Below the pieces are notes generated by a model, which was not told the DNA's origin, did not search any database, and saw nothing but the letters and a program-made list of their open reading frames with translations. Of a stretch of DNA of 64,000 bases, positions 9,317 through 18,105 are shown piece by piece. The DNA comes from Dickeya zeae NCPPB 2538. Lineage in GTDB: Bacteria > Pseudomonadota > Gammaproteobacteria > Enterobacterales > Enterobacteriaceae. A program made the position numbers and the translations under genes. Every line of letters begins with the position of its first letter. Position 1 is the stretch's first letter. The stretch covers positions 3,051,064-3,115,063 of the forward strand of contig NZ_CM001977.1 of NCBI RefSeq assembly GCF_000406165.1. Direction: 5' to 3'.

Positions 9317-9509
9317 ATACCCGTCATACTTCAAGTTGCAGGTGTGTTGGCTGCGTTCATTCACCCGAATCACTTACCTGAGTAAGCTCATCGGGATTCA
9401 CTCACTTGCCGCGCTACAAGGCTCTAACGTGCCTTGCCCTAAAGGGCCAACGCATCGCGTTGTTCAACACGCGAGCGTGTTGTCCTGCAACTCGAATTAT
9501 TTTGGGTAT
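9317..9509. repeat. Intergenic palindromic repeat with an internal extra segment
   Basis: The ends are imperfect inverted copies: ATACCCGTCATACTTCAAG on the left, and CTCGAATTATTTTGGGTAT on the right, with GTTGCAGG/CCTGCAAC inside them. The layout (IR, TGGCTGCGTTCATTCACC, a GAGTAAGC segment, ACTCACTTGCCGC) resembles a non-coding repeat unit common between genes in Yersinia, Serratia and pectobacteria, from memory and unchecked. This copy seems to carry about 75 extra bases between CTTGCCGC and CCTGCAAC. These form small hairpins CAACGC-ATC-GCGTTG and CAACACGC-GA-GCGTGTTG. Confidence 0.6.
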
Positions 9510-9601
9510 AGATCAGATAAGCAAACCAACACGTTAGTCGCCTATCAATGACGAAGATAGGTAGGGATAGTCATACCAGCCTGTGTGCAAGTCTCGCCGC
9601 A

Positions 9602-10174
9602 TCAACCAGCAGGCGACAGGTGCTCACCAAACGCCGCCAGACGTTGCAGCCCATACTCCCATTTACCAAACCCAGCTTCAGCATTGATATGCCCGCCTTC
9701 GCCCACATCCACCAAATCACTTCCCCAGACTTTCGCCCAGTATTCAGCACGGGAAAAGGTCATCAACGGATCGTTGTGGCTGGCAAATGCCAGACTGGGT
9801 ACCGCCAGTTGCTCGGGTAGAATTCGGTCTTCAATCTCAAAACGCATGGGTTCTGCTGGTGCCACCAGCATCACACCGGCAATCCCTTCCATGCCCTGCT
9901 GGACCACATGGCAAGCGGCCAGCGCGCCAAAACTGTGGCCTATCAGCACCGCAGGGCGATCACAGGTCGCCAGTTCGCGGCGAATAGCCAACACCCAGCG
10001 ATCCAGATCCGCCTGATACCATTCTTTCTGGCGGATACGCCGCCAGAAGGGAAACCGGCGTTCCCAGTAGCTCTGCCAGTGGTCTTCGTCACTGTCACGT
10101 AATCCCGGCACCAGCACCATCGTTAAGCGCGAGTCGAGCTCTCTCAGCCGCTGGTCTACTTCTGTTGTCTGCAT
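9602..10174 (-). CDS. RBBP9/YdeN-type alpha/beta hydrolase
   Basis: Small cytoplasmic serine hydrolase of 190 residues. The core shows VLVPGL near residue 22, HWQSYWE, the nucleophile elbow GHSFG (Ser81), Asp135 in SHNDPL and His162 in GGHINAEAG, a complete catalytic triad in the family's usual order. Length matches RBBP9/YdeN proteins (about 180-200). The substrate is unknown and no partner gene is adjacent. The start at 10174 fits the family N-terminus well. Confidence 0.8.
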   Translation of the reverse strand: MQTTEVDQRLRELDSRLTMVLVPGLRDSDEDHWQSYWERRFPFWRRIRQKEWYQADLDRWVLAIRRELATCDRPAVLIGHSFGALAACHVVQQGMEGIAGVMLVAPAEPMRFEIEDRILPEQLAVPSLAFASHNDPLMTFSRAEYWAKVWGSDLVDVGEGGHINAEAGFGKWEYGLQRLAAFGEHLSPAG

Positions 10175-10699
10175 CAGGTTCTGTGTCTCCCTGTTGATTG
10201 TCCGTCAGGATGACACAGACAGCATTGACGACATCGCCATCCTTACATCCTTTCCATTACAATCTGATAACAATATCAGTACCGGCTTACAGCCTACCAC
10301 GGGATTCCTGATTTGTATTCTGATTCAGTACAGCAATTTATATGCTGGCCCGATTCACCAAAAAAACGATTTTTTCTTTTTATGTCTGGTACTTGCCACA
10401 ATATAACCTGCTGGCTTACCCCGTCTGCCGCAAGAATGTCTATTCCATGGGGCCGACGATACGGCGATCATCGTCACTATTGAGGATAACTGAGCACGTC
10501 AATGAGCCAGCGTTAAACATTCCGCTTGAATTTCGCCCCTGACCCAGCGTAGATTAGCGCCGATTCCCTCATCTGCCCGCCCAGGCGGCAGTGACTGGGG
10601 ATCGTCTTAATACAGGCGGCTCCTGAAAGCTAAACGCACAATCGGAATTATTGCTGGTGTAGAAATTATTGCTGGCGTAATAGTCCTGGAGAAAAATCA
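10175..10699. other. Gene-free stretch with a short tandem duplication
   Basis: No ORF with family character is seen. Near 10644-10680 the motif AATTATTGCTGG(T/C)GTA occurs twice in a row, a recent-looking duplication of about 19 bases in the probable leader of the small ORF at 10700. Confidence 0.4.
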
Positions 10700-10774
10700 G
10701 TGAAGTACTTATTCATGGGCGTTTCGTTTATTTTATTTTTATGGGTAGGCACTTTTTTACTGATGCTGGAATAA
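10700..10774 (+). CDS. Candidate 24-residue single-span membrane peptide
   Basis: A GTG codon preceded by GGAG (10688-10691, eight-base spacing) opens a 25-codon frame ending in TAA. The peptide begins MKYLFMGVSF and ends FLLMLE; it is almost wholly hydrophobic with one Lys at the N-terminus and one Glu at the C-terminus, as expected of a tiny inner-membrane protein with a single helix. It is not a family I recognise. It precedes a strong terminator at 10868. Expression is unproven. Confidence 0.4.
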   Translation: MKYLFMGVSFILFLWVGTFLLMLE

Positions 10775-10867
10775 CCCTGACGGTTTTTCCTCATCCACTT
10801 CGACAGAAGGCTCCTGTTGAAGCGACAACAAAAAATAATTATCAGTACACGAAAGACGAATAAACGA

Positions 10868-10900
10868 CAGGCTGGCAGCTATTCTGCCAGCCTGTTCCTT
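10868..10900. terminator. Bidirectional terminator downstream of outO
   Basis: CAGGCTGGCAG-CTATT-CTGCCAGCCTG is a perfect 11-pair stem followed on the plus strand by TTCCTTTT and on the minus strand by TCGTTTATTCG. It lies 50 bases past the outO stop and so should end the out operon, and the small plus-strand unit from the other side. Confidence 0.75.
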
Positions 10901-10948
10901 TTAGCGGTACGGAGAAAAGAAACCGGCTGCAAGACGGTATCAGGCTCG

Positions 10949-11800
10949 CTAGTGACTCCAGCCACCAAGCACATTCAACACCAGACCGATTGCGCCACTC
11001 ACCGCCAGCCAGGGGCCAAACGCCAGCGGTTGCTGCATACTGATACGCCGGATGCGCCGCCACAACAGTGTCGCCACCAGCCCGGCTAACGACGCGATCA
11101 ACACCAGATTAGGTAACGCCTGCCAGCCAAGCCAGGCACCCAGCACCGCCAACAGTTTGAAGTCACCGTACCCCAGCACCTCTCGTCCACTCAGCAGGCG
11201 AAATACCCAGTAAATCAGCCACAGCGACAGGTACCCCGCCATGGCACCGATAACCGCCTGCTCAAGCGGTACAAACGTATCGGCCAGGTTGAACAACAAC
11301 CCGCACCATAATAGCGGCAATGTCATCACGTCCGGTAATAGTTGGGTTCGCGCGTCAATCACTGCCAGCGCCAGCAACATGCTAATACACAGCAATGCGC
11401 CCAGCAGCGCCAGCCCCGGTTGCCAGAGTAAACCGGCCAGCAAAAAAGCGCCCCCGGACAGCAATTCAATCAGCGGATAACGCCAGGATACCTCGCCACC
11501 GCAACAGTGGGCGCGCCCATGCAGCCATAACCAGCTCAGCACTGGAATATTGTCACGCACACGTAAGTGTTGATGGCAGTGTGGGCAGGAAGACGGCGGC
11601 CAGCACAGATCATAACGAGAAGGCGGCGCACCAACGGGCAACCCCAGGTGGAAACGCGCCTCCTGCTGCCAGCGCCGCTCCAGCATGACAGGTAACCGGT
11701 GGATAACCACGTTGAGGAAACTGCCGATGACCAGCCCCAGCACTAACAGCATCCCCAGCCAGATACGCGGGCTAGTATTGGCGAAGGTGACCAGATCCAT
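10949..11800 (-). CDS. outO: Prepilin peptidase / N-methyltransferase OutO (GspO)
   Basis: Inner-membrane aspartic protease that cleaves and N-methylates the pseudopilins OutG-K. The 283-residue product has several membrane spans, VIGSFLNVVIHRLP near the N-terminus, and the two catalytic Asp motifs AVIDARTQLLPD and GYGDFKLLA. The zinc-type cysteine cluster is degenerate: CPHC is kept, but the second pair reads HCCGG instead of C-X2-C. It is the last gene of the out run, separated from outM by 132 bases that hold no gspN remnant. Confidence 0.93.
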   Translation of the reverse strand: MDLVTFANTSPRIWLGMLLVLGLVIGSFLNVVIHRLPVMLERRWQQEARFHLGLPVGAPPSRYDLCWPPSSCPHCHQHLRVRDNIPVLSWLWLHGRAHCCGGEVSWRYPLIELLSGGAFLLAGLLWQPGLALLGALLCISMLLALAVIDARTQLLPDVMTLPLLWCGLLFNLADTFVPLEQAVIGAMAGYLSLWLIYWVFRLLSGREVLGYGDFKLLAVLGAWLGWQALPNLVLIASLAGLVATLLWRRIRRISMQQPLAFGPWLAVSGAIGLVLNVLGGWSH

Positions 11801-11932
11801 GTTGTTCTCCTATTCCGATCCCTGATGGCTGATATGCTGACACACACTACTGGCGTTACCTAGACAGCCGCGAGCCGGACATTGTTTTTTACGAGCCAGT
11901 ACGCAGAACAGCTGACTTCGGGGATTGGTCCG

Positions 11933-12421
11933 TTACAACACCCGCTCCAGCGACAAACGGGTCACTTCCACGATGCCAGGACTGTTGGGTACCGCTGTCA
12001 CATCCATCCCTTGGGTAATCACACCATTTTTCTGTTCCAGTTCGGCCAGCCAGTGCAGCAGGTTATTAAAGTCGCTACGGGCCAGCGTTACCGATACCTG
12101 CGACTCCTGCGGCTGCATACGCAGTACAGTAATGCCGAAACGGGCGGCGCTTTGCGGCACCAGCACCGTCAGGCTGATGTCACGACCGGCAATTTGTCGC
12201 CGTACGCCTTCCTGAGGCGGTAACCGTGGCGCTTGCTGTTGCATCCAACGCACGGTCTGACGCTCACGATCGATAGTCATCTGCCATTGTCGCGCACTCT
12301 CCTGCCAGGGTGACCAGATCAGGTAATACAACAGGCAAAGTACCACCAGACCGCCACACGCCAGCATCATCATCCGCTCACGCTGGCTCATTATCTGCCA
12401 GCGACGACGTAATTCATTCAT
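11933..12421 (-). CDS. outM: Type II secretion inner-membrane protein OutM (GspM)
   Basis: Bitopic inner-membrane protein of 162 residues that partners OutL in the secretion platform. It has a short basic cytoplasmic tail (ELRRRWQIMSQRER), one membrane span at about 18-37, and a periplasmic ferredoxin-like domain. It overlaps outL by four bases. Length and order in the cluster match the family. Confidence 0.9.
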   Translation of the reverse strand: MNELRRRWQIMSQRERMMMLACGGLVVLCLLYYLIWSPWQESARQWQMTIDRERQTVRWMQQQAPRLPPQEGVRRQIAGRDISLTVLVPQSAARFGITVLRMQPQESQVSVTLARSDFNNLLHWLAELEQKNGVITQGMDVTAVPNSPGIVEVTRLSLERVL

Positions 12422-13620
12422 GGCTGACTCCTCAGGGTTAACTGGCCTTCAACATGGTCTTTTTCCTGCTTCATTTCCCCCGGCGGGATCTGGAAATACG
12501 CCTGAGCTTGCTGGCGGAACTGCTCCATCTGCGCATAGGACGTGGCACGCAGGCTGAGCCGTAACTCATCGCGGCTCCGATCGTACGACAACGACTGCAA
12601 CGACACGCCGTCATTCTGCGCCACCAGTTGCTGCAACCGATTCATCTGCTCGGTCAAGGCAAAGCCGCCGCCTCCCGTACGTACCTCCTGCAAATGGCGT
12701 TGCATCTGCGCACGCGGGTTAACCACCTGTTTTTCATCCGGGAACAATTTGCGGTATACCCGCACGCTTTCCTGACGCCAGTAGTCCGCCTGGCGATACA
12801 ATTGATAATGGGTCCAGACCGATTCCCCCAACACCAGCAGCAACCAGGCAGACAAAGCAATCAGCACATTGCGCCACGGCAACAGCGCCTGTTTCCAGGG
12901 CTTCACCGGCGCATACTCCCCCTGCCGCAAATCCATACTCATCGGCAAGGCCGCTTGTGCCGCCAATGTCAGTAAATCGGTTACCGGTTGTGGTTGCCAG
13001 GTGAGTGCCGACGCAGGTACCGGGCTGTAGCAATGCACGGCGGGTAATGGCTGAAAGCTGGACAGCAACGATTGATACCAGCTTTCCTCAGCAGCCATGC
13101 CAACACCGGTATCCTGGCGGAATAACCACAGATTCTGGTGGCTAATGGCACTCCAGGCGCTATCGGCACGCGGCAATGCCATCACATCCGGCATGATGGT
13201 TTCTAGCGGCACGCCCAGTTCCTCGCACAACGTCAGCCACGCCTGCAAACGTGACTTTTGCACCACCGCCACCGTCGCGGTATCCCCTTGCATGTCCATA
13301 ACGGCAAAATGCAACTGGTCAATATCGCTTGCTACCTGCTCTTCCAGCATGAATGGAATCGCCTGTAACAGTTGCCGACGCGACTGGCGTGGTAATGACA
13401 GGTTATGCAGCGTCACATCCGTGGACGGCACCAGAGCTCGTGCCGACATGACCGGATAATCCACTAACGCCGACTGGAGGCTCTCCAGCGTGCCTGTCCC
13501 TCTGGATAACGCCTGGTGGCGGCTGACAGACCAGATAAGCCACTCCAGACTGCCGGAGGCTTCTGTCGGTAACCGTAAAATCAGTTGTTGTTTGCCGCTG
13601 ATATTTTCGGCCTTGTTCAT
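12418..13620 (-). CDS. outL: Type II secretion protein OutL (GspL)
   Basis: A 400-residue protein that links the ATPase OutE to the inner-membrane platform. A cytoplasmic actin-like domain (about 1-245) is followed by one membrane span (LIALSAWLLLVLGESVW, about 252-268) and a periplasmic domain. The cytoplasmic part binds the N-terminal region of OutE. Start and stop overlap outK and outM by four bases each, so the run is tightly coupled. Confidence 0.92.
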   Translation of the reverse strand: MNKAENISGKQQLILRLPTEASGSLEWLIWSVSRHQALSRGTGTLESLQSALVDYPVMSARALVPSTDVTLHNLSLPRQSRRQLLQAIPFMLEEQVASDIDQLHFAVMDMQGDTATVAVVQKSRLQAWLTLCEELGVPLETIMPDVMALPRADSAWSAISHQNLWLFRQDTGVGMAAEESWYQSLLSSFQPLPAVHCYSPVPASALTWQPQPVTDLLTLAAQAALPMSMDLRQGEYAPVKPWKQALLPWRNVLIALSAWLLLVLGESVWTHYQLYRQADYWRQESVRVYRKLFPDEKQVVNPRAQMQRHLQEVRTGGGGFALTEQMNRLQQLVAQNDGVSLQSLSYDRSRDELRLSLRATSYAQMEQFRQQAQAYFQIPPGEMKQEKDHVEGQLTLRSQP

Positions 13621-14705
13621 GGGTTCACCGTCCTATATCCCCCGTACTGACGCTGTACGACCTCAGTCTGTTTACCACGGTGAAACAGGCTGCGTTGATA
13701 GAATTCACTGTCGTCCACCCGTATCTGTATGTCGGCAAAAAACCAGTCGCTCTTTATCACCAGCGCCTGGCGAGCGCCAGTCTTACCATTTCCCGACAGG
13801 GTCAGCATCCCCATAAAATCATTAAGATTGCGCCACCCTTGCGGTGGCCGCTGCTGCAATATTCGCTCAGCGATATCCAGATTGATTTCGCCCATGAATA
13901 ACGCCGATAGCAGCGGCGCGCTGTCTGGTGTCAGCGTATTCACATTAATAGCCAGCTTATCCACCGGCAAAACGCAGACATAAGGCAATAACCGGCGATA
14001 TAACCCCGCATCCACCCCCATGACCGCCCGCAGCTCTGAAACATCCGCCATACGCTGGTTACCGGGATGAAAATTGACATAGCTGTCGTCTTCCGCCCCG
14101 TTCATCAGCGGCTCGCTATCCTCATCAATCCAATCGCGAACCGCATCGGTGATACGCTCCGCTTGCTTAGGCTCTTCCCCCAACACCATCAATAGCTGGC
14201 GAAAAACCCGCGCGGCATAAGGCCCTTGTTCAGGGTTGGCGCTGTTGGTGCTACTGCTGTTGTTACCTGTGCCACTGTTACTACTTGAACTGCTACTGCT
14301 TGTATTGCTACTGCCCGTTGAATTGTTGTCGCTACTCTTGCCGGACGCACCCGTCGCCGTTGTATTCTTTGCCGGGCTCAACGCATTCAGATTAAGACAA
14401 GCCTGACCATCTTGTACCTGGGCGCGAATTTCGCTGCCGTCAGACATTATCTGATGGTCCACTTTAGACCATGGCTGACCGATAAAAGTACTCTGTGGTG
14501 AAGCCTTCGCATCACGCTGTAGCACACTGGAAATCAGCGACTCTGCGCCCAAGGCATACCAGCGGGCCTGAGAACGGTTCAGTAAATTGCTGGTGCGTTG
14601 CCAGGCTTTGCCGCTGCGCTCCGTAATCGACGCGGCGATAGTGACCATCAATGCCAGCATCAACATCACGATCAGCAGGGCGACACCACGTTGGCGACGA
14701 CTCAT
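13617..14705 (-). CDS. outK: Minor pseudopilin OutK (GspK), with a Ser/Asn-rich insert
   Basis: Large minor pseudopilin that caps the pseudopilus tip with OutI and OutJ. The N-terminus MSRRQRG-VALLIVMLMLAL is a type IV prepilin signal; GspK proteins typically lack Glu5. The 362-residue length exceeds the usual 320-330 because residues about 114-157 form a low-complexity Ser/Asn/Gly/Thr insert after LNALSPAKN. The alpha domain (RQLLMVLGEE... DAVRDWIDEDSEP) follows. A similar Ser-rich insert is found in OutD of the same cluster. Confidence 0.92.
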   Translation of the reverse strand: MSRRQRGVALLIVMLMLALMVTIAASITERSGKAWQRTSNLLNRSQARWYALGAESLISSVLQRDAKASPQSTFIGQPWSKVDHQIMSDGSEIRAQVQDGQACLNLNALSPAKNTTATGASGKSSDNNSTGSSNTSSSSSSSNSGTGNNSSSTNSANPEQGPYAARVFRQLLMVLGEEPKQAERITDAVRDWIDEDSEPLMNGAEDDSYVNFHPGNQRMADVSELRAVMGVDAGLYRRLLPYVCVLPVDKLAINVNTLTPDSAPLLSALFMGEINLDIAERILQQRPPQGWRNLNDFMGMLTLSGNGKTGARQALVIKSDWFFADIQIRVDDSEFYQRSLFHRGKQTEVVQRQYGGYRTVNP

Positions 14706-15463
14706 GAATCCCCCCCGCTGTTATCATCTGGTGCGGCCTGCTGGTTCTGCTCGCTGTCGGTATTGTCCTGCGACTGTTGTTCCTGACTGCTCACGTTCTT
14801 ATCGTCGTCGCGGTTATCGCCGTTTTGTCCCGCTTTATTTTGACTTTGCGTCGCCACGTAGCGCGGCGTCACCATAAACACGCGGGTAATGTCGCCATAA
14901 TCCCGCAGGGTCACGACGATGGCGATACCTCGCGGCAGATGGGTCGTATCATCCCAGCGATCCTGCCAGCCATCCTTGCCGAAAAAGCGCAAGACGAAAC
15001 CACTGACGCCGGTTAACACCGCCCGTATCGCCGGTTCCTGCGTCGACAGTGGTTCGGAAGAATCATAAAACAACCGCTCCAGCGTATCGCCACGCAGCCG
15101 GTATCCGACCCGCTGTAGTTCCGAACGCGGCATAATGCCCAGCGGGTTGAGCCAACCATTGCGGATGAAGCTGACTGCCCAATCGGCGCTGCCTAATTGA
15201 TAACGCTCAGCGTAAAACCCCAGTTCATAACCTTGGCTACGGCGAGGAACGATTTGTGAAAAATCCCGCTCCATCAGGGAAAAGCCTCGTTGCAGTTCTG
15301 CCAGTCGGGCTTCTTTGCGCGCTGACGCCTCATCGTTATGCATCACGCCGTTCATCACCTGCGAGGCAGCCAGACTCAACGCCGCGAAAATCGCCAGCGC
15401 CAGCATCATTTCCAGCAAGGTAAAGCCGCTTTCTGGCCGTTTCACTCTTTCTGGACGTTTCAC
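14702..15463 (-). CDS. outJ: Minor pseudopilin OutJ (GspJ)
   Basis: Minor pseudopilin of 253 residues. The prepilin site is G-FTLLEMMLALAIFAAL after a basic leader that contains a short repeat (KRPE-RVKRPE). The C-terminal 45 residues are low-complexity, rich in Gln, Asn, Asp and Ser, and likely disordered. It overlaps outI and outK by four bases. Its role is in the pseudopilus tip complex with OutI and OutK. Confidence 0.92.
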   Translation of the reverse strand: MKRPERVKRPESGFTLLEMMLALAIFAALSLAASQVMNGVMHNDEASARKEARLAELQRGFSLMERDFSQIVPRRSQGYELGFYAERYQLGSADWAVSFIRNGWLNPLGIMPRSELQRVGYRLRGDTLERLFYDSSEPLSTQEPAIRAVLTGVSGFVLRFFGKDGWQDRWDDTTHLPRGIAIVVTLRDYGDITRVFMVTPRYVATQSQNKAGQNGDNRDDDKNVSSQEQQSQDNTDSEQNQQAAPDDNSGGDS

Positions 15464-15837
15464 TGCGCAGGGTCTCCCGGCTGAACCTGATAACTGCGCA
15501 ATACGGCATCGGCAGCCCGGCTGTCACGATCATGGCGCACTTCAACATCGATGGCGCGTACCTGCGGATCCGCTGTGGCTACCCCCTGAATGCGCCAAAA
15601 CCACTGTGAACCGGCAAAATTAACCTCACCCGTTACCCATTGGGTTTGTGGCCACTGTTTTTCCAGCCGCATCACCGCCTGTTGATTTTCCGCAATCCAG
15701 AGCGCAAACGTCTTCTCTTCCAGACGCCCCAGGCTATTGGCCTGCTGCGCGGTTGTCTTCAGCACCGTCAACCCCGCCAGCGCGAAAATCACCAACGCCA
15801 CCATCACTTCAAGCAACGTCATTCCCTGTTGTTTCAT
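15460..15837 (-). CDS. outI: Minor pseudopilin OutI (GspI)
   Basis: Minor pseudopilin of 125 residues with a very short leader (MKQQG-MTLLEVMVALVIFAL) and Glu5. It starts the tip complex of the pseudopilus in characterised systems. It lies three bases after outH and overlaps outJ by four. Length is typical. Confidence 0.92.
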   Translation of the reverse strand: MKQQGMTLLEVMVALVIFALAGLTVLKTTAQQANSLGRLEEKTFALWIAENQQAVMRLEKQWPQTQWVTGEVNFAGSQWFWRIQGVATADPQVRAIDVEVRHDRDSRAADAVLRSYQVQPGDPAQ

Positions 15838-15840
15838 CCC

Positions 15841-16380
15841 TTAGCGCTCCGCTTCCAACGACGTGTGTAGCTGACCGTTGGTATCGACCTGTAGCCAGGC
15901 AGAGTCATTACCGTTACGCAAGGTCAGACGAAAAGGCGTCACTTCGCCGCCCGGCAGAATCAGGATATGCGGGTCGCCATTGCCCGGTGAAAAACCGGCA
16001 CCGTCGCCCGCAGCGCCTGCCTGCGTGGACAGTTCAATTTGAAAGCTAGCTGGCAATTCGCTGGGGGAAGACAGGCGGTACGGCTGCCACGGCACCCAAA
16101 CATAGCGCAGACGTTGTTGATCTTCGGGCGAGTTCTCCACGACCTGACGCTGTAACAGTGCGTATTGCCAGCGGTGAGGTTGCAGATAAATCCCCAGAAT
16201 ATGGTCATTCATCTGGCTGTCCTCCACCGCGTATTGCAGTTGTGCTTTAAAGCGGGCTATCTGCCAGCCGCTGTCCTGCTGCTTGGGCGCAGGGATCGCC
16301 ATCATGACCAGTGTGGCGGCAATGCCAGCCAGCAACACCACCAGCATGATTTCCAGCAGCGTGAATCCCCGCTGGCGCAC
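15841..16380 (-). CDS. outH: Minor pseudopilin OutH (GspH)
   Basis: Pseudopilin of 179 residues with the leader MRQRG-FTLLEIMLVVLLAGIAA and Glu5. The globular domain follows (QDSGWQIARFKAQLQYAVEDSQM). It is placed two bases after outG. GspH joins the pseudopilus tip to the OutG shaft in studied systems. Confidence 0.92.
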   Translation of the reverse strand: MRQRGFTLLEIMLVVLLAGIAATLVMMAIPAPKQQDSGWQIARFKAQLQYAVEDSQMNDHILGIYLQPHRWQYALLQRQVVENSPEDQQRLRYVWVPWQPYRLSSPSELPASFQIELSTQAGAAGDGAGFSPGNGDPHILILPGGEVTPFRLTLRNGNDSAWLQVDTNGQLHTSLEAER

Positions 16381-16382
16381 AA

Positions 16383-16844
16383 TCAGGGGTTCCCGTTGCC
16401 GTTGTTACCGTTATTGTGCGCACCATTGCCGACATTCCAGTTGCCAATGTCGTCATCGGTATCCGGCATGCCATCCGGGCCGTAGGAGAACACGTCTATC
16501 TTGCCGTGACGGCCTGGGCTGACCAGTTGGTATTCCGCGCCCCATGGGTCTTGTGGTAAACGGCGAATATATCCATCCTGCGGATAGTTTCGTGGTTCCG
16601 GCGGCGTGGTCGGTTTTTTCACCAACGCCCCCAGCCCTTGTTCGGTTGTCGGGTAACGGCTGTTATCCAGTTTGTACATGTCCAGTGCGCTCTCCAGCGC
16701 CACTATGTCGCTGACGGCTTTCTGCTTGTCGGCTTTTTCTTTGTTGCCCATCAGGTTCGGGACAACCAGACTGGCCAGTACGCCAAGAATGACGATGACC
16801 ACCATGATTTCCAACAGGGTAAAACCTCGCTGACGTCGTTCCAT
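16383..16844 (-). CDS. outG: Major pseudopilin OutG (GspG)
   Basis: Major pseudopilin of 153 residues. The prepilin signal is MERRQRG-FTLLEIMVVIVILG with Glu5. Hallmarks of GspG follow: DMYKLDNSRYPTTEQGLGALV and the calcium-loop region FSYGPDGMPDTDDDIGNW. The C-terminus has an Asn/Gly tail (NGAHNNGNNGNGNP) that is likely disordered. There are 33 bases to outF upstream. This protein polymerises into the periplasmic pseudopilus. Confidence 0.95.
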   Translation of the reverse strand: MERRQRGFTLLEIMVVIVILGVLASLVVPNLMGNKEKADKQKAVSDIVALESALDMYKLDNSRYPTTEQGLGALVKKPTTPPEPRNYPQDGYIRRLPQDPWGAEYQLVSPGRHGKIDVFSYGPDGMPDTDDDIGNWNVGNGAHNNGNNGNGNP

Positions 16845-16877
16845 CTCTTTGTTACCTCATTAACGTATCAATCTTCG

Positions 16878-18104
16878 CTACATACTCATTAGGGTATTCA
16901 GTTGCAAAATCGGCTGGAGAATCGCCAGCACGATGAACAGCACAATGCCCGCCATACTCACCACCAGCAGCGGCTCAAACAGCCCCAGCGCCAATGTCAT
17001 CTGGGCGCTGAATTCACGATCCTGGTTATCCGCGGCGCGAGTCAGCATGCCATCAAGTTCACCGCTGCGTTCACCGCTGGCAATCATGTGGCGCATCATC
17101 GGTGGGAACAGCGATGTCTGCTCCAACGCTTTGTGCAGGCTCACCCCTTCACGTACGGCGTCGGTCGCCTGCCCCAGCCGGAAGCGGGCATAATCATTGG
17201 TCAGGACATCGCCGCTGATACGCATCGCCTGCAATAGCGGCACGGCGCTGGAATTCAAAATACTTAATGTGCGGGCGTAGCGGGCGGTGTTAAGACCTCG
17301 GGCAACCCGCCCAATGACAGGTAAAAACAGTAAACGCCGGTGGAACGCCAGACGATGCTTCTCATGGCGCAGCAATACGCGCAGCCCCATGACCGCCAGT
17401 ATCAGCAGTAACACCACCCAAGGCCCGTACGTTCTCACCGCGTCGCTGACACTCATCAATAACCGGGTGGACAACGGTAGCGTCTGTTTCATGTGAATAA
17501 ACTGCTCGACTACTTTAGGCACCACAGCAGACAACAGGATAGACACCACCGAAATCGCCACCAGGGTCAACACACAAGGGTAAATCATCGCCTGCTGAAT
17601 ACGGCTACGCATCTGTTGACGCTGCTCGGTGTAATCCGCCAGTCGATTTAATACCGCATCCAGATGGCCCGAGGCTTCGCCCGCTGCCACCATCGCGCAG
17701 TACAACCGTTCAAAGCTGCCGGGAAAGTTCCCCATCGCTTCAGCCAATGAATGCCCTTCCACCACTTTGGCGCGCACCGCCGCCATCAGGGCGCTAAGCT
17801 TCGGTTTTTCACTCTGTTTCGCCACCGCGTCGAGAGCTTCTTCCAGCGGTAGCGCTGCCGCAACCAGCGTCGCCAGTTGCCGGGTCAGCAATGCCAGATC
17901 GCTGGCGCTGATACGGTGGGAACGGCGCAACGACAGCGAAAAACCACTACGGGGAGCGGCTTCGCCGCGCTGCTCCTCTATTTTGACCGGCACCAGCCCT
18001 TTCTCACGCAGCAGTTGGCGTGCGTGACGCGCAGAGTCCGCCTCCTGCATGCCCTGACTTTTCTTTCCCTGGGCGTTTAATGCCTGATACTGGAACAGCG
18101 CCAT
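16878..18104 (-). CDS. outF: Type II secretion polytopic membrane protein OutF (GspF)
   Basis: Inner-membrane platform protein of 408 residues with two repeated cytoplasmic helical domains and three membrane spans (about 170-195, 220-245 and 375-400). The signature LTRQLATLVAAALPLEEAL and the repeat ASGERSGELDGML are visible. It starts one base after the outE stop. It interacts with OutE and OutL. Confidence 0.94.
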   Translation of the reverse strand: MALFQYQALNAQGKKSQGMQEADSARHARQLLREKGLVPVKIEEQRGEAAPRSGFSLSLRRSHRISASDLALLTRQLATLVAAALPLEEALDAVAKQSEKPKLSALMAAVRAKVVEGHSLAEAMGNFPGSFERLYCAMVAAGEASGHLDAVLNRLADYTEQRQQMRSRIQQAMIYPCVLTLVAISVVSILLSAVVPKVVEQFIHMKQTLPLSTRLLMSVSDAVRTYGPWVVLLLILAVMGLRVLLRHEKHRLAFHRRLLFLPVIGRVARGLNTARYARTLSILNSSAVPLLQAMRISGDVLTNDYARFRLGQATDAVREGVSLHKALEQTSLFPPMMRHMIASGERSGELDGMLTRAADNQDREFSAQMTLALGLFEPLLVVSMAGIVLFIVLAILQPILQLNTLMSM

Positions 18105-18105
18105 G

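Noticed and set aside
11801..11932. Possible gspN remnant between outM and outO
   Set aside because: Only 132 bases, no frame with GspN character.
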